From JBNJDJ01 sp051744845 (GTDB lineage Bacteria > Bacillota > Clostridia > Peptostreptococcales > Acidaminobacteraceae), in the NCBI GenBank assembly GCA_051744845.1, contig JBNJDJ010000044.1, positions 1 through 17,223 on the forward strand: a stretch of DNA of 17,223 nt, written 5' to 3'. Below are positions 8,025 through 13,953 of the stretch, piece by piece (positions within the stretch are counted from its first letter, which is position 1; every line of letters begins with the position of its first letter). The notes below the pieces were generated by a model. The model was not told where the DNA came from and did no database searches. It saw nothing but the letters and a program-made list of their open reading frames with translations. The position numbers and the translations under genes were made by a program.

Positions 8025-9647
8025 ATGAATGCAGTATTTTTAGTTTTAGCAGCAGTTGCTATTTTTTTAGTTGCATATGTTACATATGGAGCTTATTTAG
8101 CAAAAAAATGGGGTATTGATCCTAGCAAAGAAACACCAGCTCACACTTTAAATGATGGTGTTGACTTTGTTCCAGCAAAAGCCCCAGTTTTATTAGGGCA
8201 TCACTTTTCATCAATTGCAGGTGCTGGTCCTATTGTTGGTCCAATTGCAGCAGCAATATTTGGTTGGATTCCAGTATTTTTATGGATTGTTGTAGGGTCT
8301 ATATTTTTTGGTGGAGTTCATGATATGGGATCATTATTTGCATCAGTTAGACATGATGGCCGTTCTTTAGGTGAAGTTATAGGTGCAAATATGGGTAAAA
8401 AAGGAAAGCAACTTTTTGCTGTTTTTGCATGGTTAACTCTTATATTAGTTATAGCAGCATTTACTAATATAGTTGCATCTACTTTTGTATCAGTTCCTGA
8501 AGCAGCAACAGCATCTGTCTTATTTATTGCTTTAGCAATAGGTTTTGGAATTTTTGTATACAGAGGTGGAGTTTCTTTATCAGTAGGTAGTATTATAGGA
8601 GTTGCCTTATTGATTTTATGTATTTATTTAGGAGTTAAGTTTCCACTACAATTAAGTCAAAATACTTGGATGGTTATATTATTAGGTTATATAGCTGTAG
8701 CGAGTGTTACACCAGTTTGGATTTTATTACAACCTAGAGATTATTTGAATTCATTTTTACTTTATGCTATGTTAATAGGTGGTGCTGTAGGAATCTTTTT
8801 TATGGCTCCTAAACTTCAAGCTCCAGCAGTTACAAGTTTTAATGTTCAAGGAAGTTATTTATTTCCTATGCTATTTGTAACAGTTGCTTGTGGTGCTATA
8901 TCAGGTTTCCACTCATTAGTAAGTTCTGGTACTACTTCTAAACAGATAGATAGTGAAAAAGATGTTAAATTAGTAGGTTATGGTTCAATGCTTATAGAAG
9001 GTGTATTAGCTGTTATTGCAGTTATTACAGCAACTTATGTTGGTGTTGACAAATTACAAGAGCTTTTAGGAAATGGTGGGCCAGTAAATGTATTTTCTGA
9101 TGGTTTAGGTAGATTTATGACATCTTTTGGATTGCCTTTTACAACAGGTAAATCATTTGTAGCATTAGCTATTTCAGCTTTTGCGTTAACTTCTTTAGAT
9201 ACAGCAACTAGATTAGCTAGATTTATTTTTCAAGAAATGTTTGATGTATCAAGTAAAAAGCCTGGTGAAGCTGTATCACCATTTGCAAATATGTATGTTG
9301 CAACAGGAGTAACAGTTGTAGTAGGTGGATTATTAGCATTTAAAGGATGGACAAAAATTTGGCCATTGTTTGGTTCAGCAAACCAATTATTAGCAGCTTT
9401 AGCATTACTTTCATTATCAGTATGGTTGAAACGCCAAGGTAAAGATTATAAAATGGCATTTTATCCAATGATATTTATGTTTGCTGTTACTTTAACTGCA
9501 CTAGCTACATTAATTTATTCTAATTTATCAAATTATATTATTTTATTCTTTGCAACTTTACTTATGATTTTAGCATTTGTACTTATTGCTGAAAGTAAAA
9601 AAGCATTTGATGAGATAAATAGTGGACTTGATAAAAAAGCTAAATAA
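8025..9647 (+). CDS. cstA: CstA-family carbon starvation/pyruvate-type transporter
   Basis: This is a 540-residue polytopic inner-membrane protein of the CstA family, whose E. coli members CstA and BtsT (YjiY) import pyruvate and have been linked to peptide uptake. AAGGAGG precedes ATG 8025. The N-terminal CstA signature is clear: VLLGHHFSSIAGAGPIVGPI at about 55-75, GVHDMGSLFASVRHDGRSLGEVIG at about 91-114, and TSLDTATRLARFIFQE near 388-403, with more than ten hydrophobic helices overall. It is shorter than the E. coli proteins (about 700 residues), as is common in Bacillota. Codon use is richer in GCA, GGT and GTT than in its neighbours, which fits good expression. It follows the unknown 161-residue gene by 36 bases and ends 10 bases before a very strong terminator. 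Control by the adjacent LytS/LytTR pair is inferred from the BtsSR-BtsT precedent and the operator at 7408-7449. Confidence 0.93.
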   Translation: MNAVFLVLAAVAIFLVAYVTYGAYLAKKWGIDPSKETPAHTLNDGVDFVPAKAPVLLGHHFSSIAGAGPIVGPIAAAIFGWIPVFLWIVVGSIFFGGVHDMGSLFASVRHDGRSLGEVIGANMGKKGKQLFAVFAWLTLILVIAAFTNIVASTFVSVPEAATASVLFIALAIGFGIFVYRGGVSLSVGSIIGVALLILCIYLGVKFPLQLSQNTWMVILLGYIAVASVTPVWILLQPRDYLNSFLLYAMLIGGAVGIFFMAPKLQAPAVTSFNVQGSYLFPMLFVTVACGAISGFHSLVSSGTTSKQIDSEKDVKLVGYGSMLIEGVLAVIAVITATYVGVDKLQELLGNGGPVNVFSDGLGRFMTSFGLPFTTGKSFVALAISAFALTSLDTATRLARFIFQEMFDVSSKKPGEAVSPFANMYVATGVTVVVGGLLAFKGWTKIWPLFGSANQLLAALALLSLSVWLKRQGKDYKMAFYPMIFMFAVTLTALATLIYSNLSNYIILFFATLLMILAFVLIAESKKAFDEINSGLDKKAK

Positions 9648-9655
9648 AATATTAT
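9628..9655 (+). promoter_or_regulatory. Candidate promoter inside the end of cstA, overlapping its terminator
   Basis: TTGATA (9628-9633, five of six to consensus) and TATTAT (9650-9655) are 16 bases apart. The start would be near 9662, inside the left arm of the terminator at 9658-9687. RNA started here would lack most of that arm and should escape termination, giving the 9703-10910 pair its own transcript. Confidence 0.45.
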
Positions 9656-9657
9656 AT

Positions 9658-9687
9658 AAAGCGTGTGATTTCACACGCTTTTTTTTT
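9658..9687 (+). terminator. Strong Rho-independent terminator after cstA
   Basis: AAAGCGTGTG (9658-9667) pairs perfectly with CACACGCTTT (9672-9681) around an ATTT loop, followed by T to 9687. The ribosome-binding site of the next gene starts at the very next base. Confidence 0.93.
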
Positions 9688-9698
9688 AAAGGAGGTGA
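9688..9698 (+). promoter_or_regulatory. Ribosome-binding site that points to a non-ATG start
   Basis: AAAGGAGGTGA is a near-perfect anti-16S match, yet no ATG or GTG follows in frame. ATT codons occur at 9700 and 9703 (four and seven bases after AGGAGG) and a TTG at 9709 (thirteen bases). The TTG at 9704 is out of frame and hits a stop after three codons. Confidence 0.8.
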
Positions 9699-9702
9699 AA
9701 TT

Positions 9703-9987
9703 ATTGATTTGTTAAAATTAATTGATGATTTTAAGATGTTTTTTCAAGGAGCACTAGATTTAAAAAGTCATTCATTAAATCATATTGAAGATGAAATTAA
9801 AGAAACAAATGATGAATTTTTAATACTAGCTTTTGGAGATTTATTAGGTATTGATATGCCTACATCCTATTATGCTTTGGAACTTTTACCTTATTTAGTA
9901 GAAGAATTAGAAGATTTTGAAAAAAGAATGAATGATAAAAAATCTGTATGGGAGCAAAAAGGTGCTAATTTAGATATGGATCCTTAA
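9703..9987 (+). CDS. Small acidic protein upstream of ArsA-like ATPase, apparent ATT (or TTG) start
   Basis: This small acidic protein of 94 residues (92 if TTG 9709 is used) is otherwise unrecognised. The frame is open back to 9622, but that stretch is cstA coding sequence plus terminator, so translation must begin after the ribosome-binding site at 9688-9698. ATT 9703 has the ideal spacing of seven bases. The predicted helical protein has a hydrophobic/acidic pattern (LLKLIDDFKMFFQGALDLK, then DEFLILAFGDLLGIDMPTSYY ALELLPYLVEELEDFEKRM) and ends in DMDP. It is predicted cytosolic, with no signal or membrane segment. It stops 11 bases before the ArsA-like ATPase start with a strong AAGGAGG in between, so the two are surely translated from one mRNA. 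A role as partner or substrate adaptor of the ATPase is a guess from this pairing. Confidence 0.78.
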   Translation: MDLLKLIDDFKMFFQGALDLKSHSLNHIEDEIKETNDEFLILAFGDLLGIDMPTSYYALELLPYLVEELEDFEKRMNDKKSVWEQKGANLDMDP

Positions 9988-9998
9988 AAAGGAGGAAT

Positions 9999-10910
9999 AT
10001 GCAAAAGATAATATTTTTTGGAGGAAAAGGTGGAGTGGGAAAAACAAGTTGTTCTACTGCTTTTGCAATGAAGAAAGCTAAAGAAGGATTAAGTGTATTA
10101 CTAGTTTCTACAGATCCTGCTCACTCAATTTCTGATTTATTAAATTTAGATATAAATGATAAAATTAAAAAAATTAAGAAAAACTTATTTGCTACAGAAA
10201 TAGATGCACAAAAAGAAAGCGAAAAATATATTAATTCAATTAAAAGTAATTTACAATCTATTGTTAGTCCTATAATAATTGAACAAATTAAAAAGCAGTT
10301 AGATGCTGCTAGAGTTTCACCTGGTGCTCATGAATCTGCTTTATTTGATAAGATGCTAGAACTTATTATTACTAAAAGTAAAGAATACGACTTAATAGTA
10401 TTTGATACTGCACCAACAGGTCATACAGTTAGGTTATTATCATTGCCTGAGATATTAGGAAAATGGATTGATAGTTTATTAAAAAAACGTCGTAAAATGG
10501 TAAAATTAAAGTCTATGGTTAATAATGTAAATAAAAATAAAGATGAAGATGATCCTATTTTAGGAATTTTAAATAAAAGAAAAGAAAAAACTGAAAAAGC
10601 TCGAAAAATATTAATAGATAATAAAGCCTTATCTTTTATATTTGTTTTAAATGCTGAAAAGTTACCTATTATGGAAACTAAAAAGGCAATTAATATTTTG
10701 AAAAAGTATGATATTGAAGTAAATAATTTAGTTATAAATAGATTGCTTCCTAATAATTTAAGTGATGATTTTTTTATAAAAAAGAAAAAACAAGAAGAAA
10801 AATATATTGAAATGATAGAAGATATGGATGTAAAAAAAATATATAAAATACCGCTTTTTCAAAATGATATGGATGAAAATTCTATTAATCAGATGGTAAA
10901 ATATTTTTAA
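9999..10910 (+). CDS. Single-domain ArsA/Get3-like ATPase
   Basis: This is a 303-residue cytosolic P-loop ATPase of the ArsA/Get3 branch of the SIMIBI class. The deviant Walker A is GGKGGVGKT (residues 8-16) with the signature lysine K10, switch I is STDPAHS (37-43), and switch II is DTAPTGHT (136-143). The SPGAHESALFDKMLELI stretch near 105-121 is also typical of the family. It is a single-domain form, about half the length of the duplicated ArsA pump subunit. The whole protein contains one cysteine (C18, beside the P-loop), so neither the arsenite-binding cysteines of ArsA nor the CxxC dimer zinc site of Get3 is present. No arsB, arsR or arsC lies nearby. The long basic insert around 155-200 is where Get3 proteins carry the client-binding helices, but I cannot show membrane-protein targeting. 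It ends at a clear terminator. Confidence 0.9.
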   Translation: MQKIIFFGGKGGVGKTSCSTAFAMKKAKEGLSVLLVSTDPAHSISDLLNLDINDKIKKIKKNLFATEIDAQKESEKYINSIKSNLQSIVSPIIIEQIKKQLDAARVSPGAHESALFDKMLELIITKSKEYDLIVFDTAPTGHTVRLLSLPEILGKWIDSLLKKRRKMVKLKSMVNNVNKNKDEDDPILGILNKRKEKTEKARKILIDNKALSFIFVLNAEKLPIMETKKAINILKKYDIEVNNLVINRLLPNNLSDDFFIKKKKQEEKYIEMIEDMDVKKIYKIPLFQNDMDENSINQMVKYF

Positions 10911-10920
10911 ATATCTAATA

Positions 10921-10956
10921 AAAACCTCAAATACTTTTGTATTTGAGATTTTTATT
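10921..10956 (+). terminator. Rho-independent terminator after the ArsA-like gene
   Basis: CTCAAATAC (10926-10934) pairs with GTATTTGAG (10939-10947) around TTTT. After one C/A mismatch the stem is extended by four A-T pairs running into a T-rich tract. Confidence 0.85.
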
Positions 10957-11020
10957 TTAAAAAGTTAATTTTTTTGATATAATATTATGTAAATGTATAT
11001 TAATTCAAAATATAAATAAA

Positions 11021-11049
11021 TTGTTTATTTTTTAATTAGTGGGTATAAT
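11021..11049 (+). promoter_or_regulatory. Promoter of the THEP1-like NTPase gene
   Basis: TTGTTT (11021-11026) and a perfect TATAAT (11044-11049) are separated by 17 bases. The predicted start near 11056 leaves a leader of about 35 bases. The rest of 10957-11090 is plain AT-rich spacer; a second TATAAT at 10978-10983 has no matching -35. Confidence 0.55.
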
Positions 11050-11090
11050 TAATATAGTATAAGTTTTTTACATAATAGGAGTTGATTTTT

Positions 11091-11561
11091 ATGATAAAGA
11101 TTATTACAGGAAAACATGATTCGGGTAAAACAAGTTATTTAAGATATTTAGTAAAAGATTCAAAATTTTTCAGTGGTTTTTTAGAATATAAAAAATATGA
11201 TGAAAATGATGAATTTGTAGGATATGAACTTTATAATATAGAAACAGGTGAAAAATTTGATTTTATAACTACTGATTTATCTAAAAAAGGTATAAGAGTA
11301 AAAGATTTTATTATTTTAAAAGAAGGTTTAGAAATGGGAAAAAAGATAATTAAAGAAGGTATAAAAAAAGATAAAATTTTAGTTATTGATGAAGTTGGGC
11401 AAATCCAAGTTCAAGAAAAGTTGTTTCATAACGAAATTGTTAAAGCTATAAATTCTGATATTGAGATATACATTACAGTTAGTAAAGACTTATTAAATGA
11501 TTTTCTAATGAAATATAATTTAAAAAATAGAGACTATAATTTGATTAAAGTGGATTATTAA
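11091..11561 (+). CDS. THEP1-like nucleoside-triphosphatase
   Basis: This is a 156-residue cytosolic P-loop NTPase of the NTPase_1/THEP1 type. ATG 11091 is chosen because AGGAG (11077-11081) lies nine bases upstream; the in-frame TTG at 11082 touches that site. Visible motifs are Walker A GKHDSGKT (residues 5-12), the family's middle strand GFLEYKKYDENDEFVGYELYNIETGEKF (about 27-55, the usual 'GF...r.G..G..l.dl.tGe' segment) and Walker B LVIDEVGQIQ (about 97-106, in place of the family's IDEIGkME). THEP1 enzymes hydrolyse NTPs in vitro, but their cellular role is unsettled; bacterial relatives often sit near molybdopterin or metal genes, and none is seen here. The gene has its own promoter and terminator, so it is probably monocistronic. 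Confidence 0.82.
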   Translation: MIKIITGKHDSGKTSYLRYLVKDSKFFSGFLEYKKYDENDEFVGYELYNIETGEKFDFITTDLSKKGIRVKDFIILKEGLEMGKKIIKEGIKKDKILVIDEVGQIQVQEKLFHNEIVKAINSDIEIYITVSKDLLNDFLMKYNLKNRDYNLIKVDY

Positions 11562-11584
11562 AAAATTATAAAATTTAATTAATC

Positions 11585-11628
11585 ATAACTACACTCTTTG
11601 ACAAAAAAAGAATGTAGTTATTTTTTTT
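11585..11628 (+). terminator. Rho-independent terminator after the NTPase gene
   Basis: ATAACTACA (11585-11593) pairs with TGTAGTTAT (11613-11621), and an inner TCTTT/AAAGA stem continues after one mismatch. T runs through to 11628. The AAAAAGGAGG of the pilin gene begins three bases later. Confidence 0.88.
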
Positions 11629-11644
11629 GAAAAAAGGAGGAAAA

Positions 11645-11818
11645 GTGAAAAAAATTAAAAAATTATTATTTGAACAAAAAGGAGTTGGCACATTAGAAAT
11701 GATATTAATTGCTGCAGTTTTAGTAAGTATTGCAGTTTTATTTAGTAATGAAATTACTGAGATTGTAAATGGTCTTTTGAGTAACTTAGGCTCTGAAACG
11801 GATAAGATTTTCCAATGA
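11645..11818 (+). CDS. Flp1-like type IVb pilin (57 residues)
   Basis: This is a short pilin-like membrane protein of the Tad/Flp type. GTG 11645 is the likely start, four bases after AAGGAGG (11634-11640); the frame is open further up only through the terminator and ribosome-binding site. The protein has a basic N-terminus (KKIKKLLFEQ), then the pilin core KGVGTLEMILIAAVLVSIAVLF, in which a Gly is followed four residues on by the key Glu (GTLEM), one hydrophobic helix, and a short polar tail. This matches the Flp1-like family common in Clostridia, in which the prepilin peptidase cut would fall at the GVG region. The stop overlaps the ATG of the FHA protein gene as ATGA. No TadA, TadB, TadC, CpaB or prepilin-peptidase gene is in the window, so assembly machinery would have to be encoded elsewhere. 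Confidence 0.82.
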   Translation: MKKIKKLLFEQKGVGTLEMILIAAVLVSIAVLFSNEITEIVNGLLSNLGSETDKIFQ

Positions 11819-13029
11819 TGATTGACATTTATAAAAGTAATGGAAAAACATTTTATAAATTAAAATTATCTGAAAAGAAATTAGACAATGGTAAATATAA
11901 AATGTTTACTTATAATAAGTTAAAAAGTTTTGTATATTTTGAAAAAATGTATATTGAAGATAAAATGTATTTGATTTATGAAACAGAAGAATATATTAAA
12001 TTAAAAGATTTTATTTTAAAAGAAAAATTATTATTTAAAGAAGTGCTTGTAAAATTAAAAAATTGTTTAAATGAACTAAAGAATTATTTTTTATTGAAAA
12101 AAGAGGATATAATTTTAAATCTTGACTATATTTTCATTGATCCTTTAAAAAAAGATATAAAATTGTTTTATGTGCCTAAAAAAAATATAGCTGAAGATTC
12201 TATTAAATTTACTGAGTTAATTTATTCACTAATTAGTCTTTATGAGAAAGATAAATATTATTCTAAAACAATTAATAAAACTAAAAGTATTTTAAACAGT
12301 AATAAAAATATTAATTTTAATTATTTAGAAAAATTAATTTCATCTTCTAAAAATAAATTTAAAGAAGAAAAAATTAAAAATAAAGAAAAAGATAAAAAAG
12401 AAATAATTGTAAATAAAGATGATGAAAAAAATAAAGATCAGATTAGAGAGTTAGACAAAGATGAAAATAAACAAACTGAAACTATAAACTTAGTCATTAG
12501 ATCAGTATGTATTTTTATAATTGCTTTTTTAATTTATAGGTTATTAAATAATATATTTATTTTTAATAATTTATATATTAAATTAATTATAAGTGTTTTT
12601 ATTATTACAGGTAGTTTAATTTCATTATATTATTTAGGTTTTGATGAAGTTTTGAATAAGAATATTAGCAAAAAAATAGAACAAGAAATTTTCAGTCAAG
12701 AAAAAGCTAGATCATTTGATAATGAAGGAATAATGGAAAGTAAAACATTTCTGATTCATAATAATAAAAAAATTATTATTGATCAAGACCAATTTATAAT
12801 TGGACGTGATTTTAATAAATCAGATTATCAAATTAATGATCCGAGTATTTCGTTATTAAATACAGAGATTTTAAAAAAAGATGGTAATTTTTTTATAAGA
12901 GATTTAAATTCAACAAATGGTACGATATTAAATAATAGAAAACTAGAAAGTAATAATTTAAATAAATTATATTCAAAAGATATTTTTAAAGTATCTAATC
13001 ATAAATTCAAATATATAAATGAAAATTAA
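11815..13029 (+). CDS. FHA-domain membrane protein with DUF6382-like N-terminus
   Basis: This 404-residue protein is translationally coupled to the Flp-like pilin (ATG 11815 overlaps its TGA; ATG 11818 is an alternative). Residues of about 1-175 resemble the DUF6382 domain that often precedes FHA domains in Clostridia (LLKKEDIILNLDYIFIDP... FYVPKK). Residues 178-222 form a highly charged Lys/Glu linker, two hydrophobic helices lie at about 223-243 and 250-275, and a C-terminal FHA domain spans about 305-404. The FHA core shows GRD (330-332), DPSISLLNTEI and DLNSTNGTILNNRKL. The usual S-R-x-H is S-L-L-N here, so the histidine is replaced by Asn, while the GR Arg, the Ser and the STNGT loop are kept. 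FHA domains bind phosphothreonine peptides. Pairing with a pilin is typical of Tad clusters, where FHA proteins are thought to scaffold or regulate pilus assembly. Confidence 0.85.
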   Translation: MMIDIYKSNGKTFYKLKLSEKKLDNGKYKMFTYNKLKSFVYFEKMYIEDKMYLIYETEEYIKLKDFILKEKLLFKEVLVKLKNCLNELKNYFLLKKEDIILNLDYIFIDPLKKDIKLFYVPKKNIAEDSIKFTELIYSLISLYEKDKYYSKTINKTKSILNSNKNINFNYLEKLISSSKNKFKEEKIKNKEKDKKEIIVNKDDEKNKDQIRELDKDENKQTETINLVIRSVCIFIIAFLIYRLLNNIFIFNNLYIKLIISVFIITGSLISLYYLGFDEVLNKNISKKIEQEIFSQEKARSFDNEGIMESKTFLIHNNKKIIIDQDQFIIGRDFNKSDYQINDPSISLLNTEILKKDGNFFIRDLNSTNGTILNNRKLESNNLNKLYSKDIFKVSNHKFKYINEN

Positions 13030-13077
13030 AAAGATTTATTTGAAATAGTCAAGAAAACATTATCTAGATTTGTGATT

Positions 13078-13105
13078 TAGCTAATGATGGATTGGCTATT
13101 TTAAT
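13078..13105 (+). terminator. Weak terminator-like hairpin after the FHA gene
   Basis: TAGCTAAT (13078-13085) pairs with ATTGGCTA (13091-13098), with one G-U pair, around GATGG. The following tract (TTTTAATAAT) is only moderately T-rich. Confidence 0.4.
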
Positions 13106-13131
13106 AATATATATTGTTTTTTTAATAAAAT

Positions 13132-13137
13132 TATAAT
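13132..13137 (+). promoter_or_regulatory. Candidate -10 box upstream of the mini-ORF/plsC
   Basis: A perfect TATAAT lies 10 bases before the ribosome-binding site of the mini-ORF. The best-spaced upstream hexamer (ATATAT) is a poor -35, so this is tentative. Confidence 0.35.
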
Positions 13138-13158
13138 AAAATATAAAAGGAAGGTAAA

Positions 13159-13218
13159 ATGAAATTTCACTTTGAAGTTTCAATTTCTCAAGCAGTTATT
13201 TTCTTATTTAAATTTTAA
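13159..13218 (+). CDS. Possible 19-residue leader peptide upstream of plsC
   Basis: ATG 13159 follows AAAGGAAGG (13147-13155) by a short spacer and opens a frame of 19 codons ending at TAA 13216-13218, 21 bases before the plsC start. The peptide (MKFHFEVSISQAVIFLFKF) has five phenylalanines and a hydrophobic second half. The DNA of its first half holds two 10-bp palindromes, TGAAATTTCA (13160-13169) and TGAAGTTTCA (13173-13182). These may be the real constraint, as an operator, with the frame arising by chance. Nothing I know matches the peptide. It could be an uORF that couples to or tunes plsC translation. Confidence 0.4.
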   Translation: MKFHFEVSISQAVIFLFKF

Positions 13219-13239
13219 AAGAGAGGATCTAGGTGAAAT

Positions 13240-13950
13240 ATGATTAAAACTTTTATATGGTTTTTATTATTTTTTCTATATTTGTTTTTTTCTTTACCAA
13301 GCCTTTGGAAAGCAAAAAAGTTAAAAAAATCAAATGATAAGAAAAAATTTGAAAGATTTTTAAAAAAACAAGCAATAAAATGGTCTGAATTTTTATTAAA
13401 AATTGCTGGTATAAATATAAAAGTGGATGGTTTAAAAAATATTGATGAAAATGAAAATATTGTATTTGTCTCTAATCATCAAAGTAATTTTGATATCCCA
13501 ATTTTATTTTCAAGTTTAAAAATGCCTATAGGATTTATAGCTAAAAAAGAAATTAAAAAGATTCCAATAATAAATAGGTGGATGAAACTTTTTGATTGTG
13601 TATTTATTGACAGATCGGATATTAGACAATCAATTAAAGCTATTAATAAAGGAGCTAATAATATAAAAAAAGGAAGAAATATGGTTATTTTTCCTGAAGG
13701 AACTCGATCTAAAGACGGTTCATTAAATGAGTTTAAACCTGGAAGTTTTAAATTAGCTCAAAAGTCTAAAGCAACTATAATACCTGTAGCAATTGATGGA
13801 TCTATTGATGCTATGAAAAAAGGAGATATAAAAATAAAAAGTGCTAATGTAAAAGTTTCTATTTTAAAACCAATTGAATTAAAAAGAGATACTACTGTAT
13901 TAGCTAAAGAAGTTAAAAAAAGTATTGAGAAAAAATTAATTGAGGAGTAA
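13240..13950 (+). CDS. plsC: 1-acyl-sn-glycerol-3-phosphate acyltransferase (PlsC family)
   Basis: This 236-residue membrane-associated acyltransferase is predicted to add the second acyl chain to lysophosphatidic acid, forming phosphatidic acid for phospholipid synthesis. The start ATG 13240 follows AGGTGAAAT (13231-13239), with GAGAGG slightly further upstream. An N-terminal hydrophobic helix (about 1-22) is followed by a basic stretch. The catalytic NHxxxxD motif is NHQSNFD with H80 and D85. The second block is GFIAKKEIKKIPIINRWM with FIDRSD after it, the third is FPEGTRS at 151-157 (substrate phosphate binding), and a late VAIDGS block is also present. Length and block order are standard. 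It is followed three bases later by the ankyrin protein gene, whose ribosome-binding site GAGGAG lies in its last codons, so the two are co-expressed. It could also act on another lyso-lipid; the family assignment is firm, the exact substrate is not. Confidence 0.93.
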   Translation: MIKTFIWFLLFFLYLFFSLPSLWKAKKLKKSNDKKKFERFLKKQAIKWSEFLLKIAGINIKVDGLKNIDENENIVFVSNHQSNFDIPILFSSLKMPIGFIAKKEIKKIPIINRWMKLFDCVFIDRSDIRQSIKAINKGANNIKKGRNMVIFPEGTRSKDGSLNEFKPGSFKLAQKSKATIIPVAIDGSIDAMKKGDIKIKSANVKVSILKPIELKRDTTVLAKEVKKSIEKKLIEE

Positions 13951-13953
13951 AAA

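Noticed and set aside
9622..9702. Upstream extension of the small protein before the ArsA-like gene, starting inside cstA
   Set aside because: It would be translated from cstA coding sequence and through the terminator stem, and it has no ribosome-binding site. The strong site at 9688-9698 fixes a later start.
9999..10910. Arsenic-resistance ATPase (arsA) function
   Set aside because: The arsenite-binding cysteines are absent, the protein is single-domain, and no arsB, arsR, arsD or arsC is adjacent; only the fold family is supported.
11598..11603. Perfect TTGACA as a -35 for the pilin gene
   Set aside because: It lies in the loop of the terminator and no -10 hexamer occurs 15-19 bases downstream, only the T tract.
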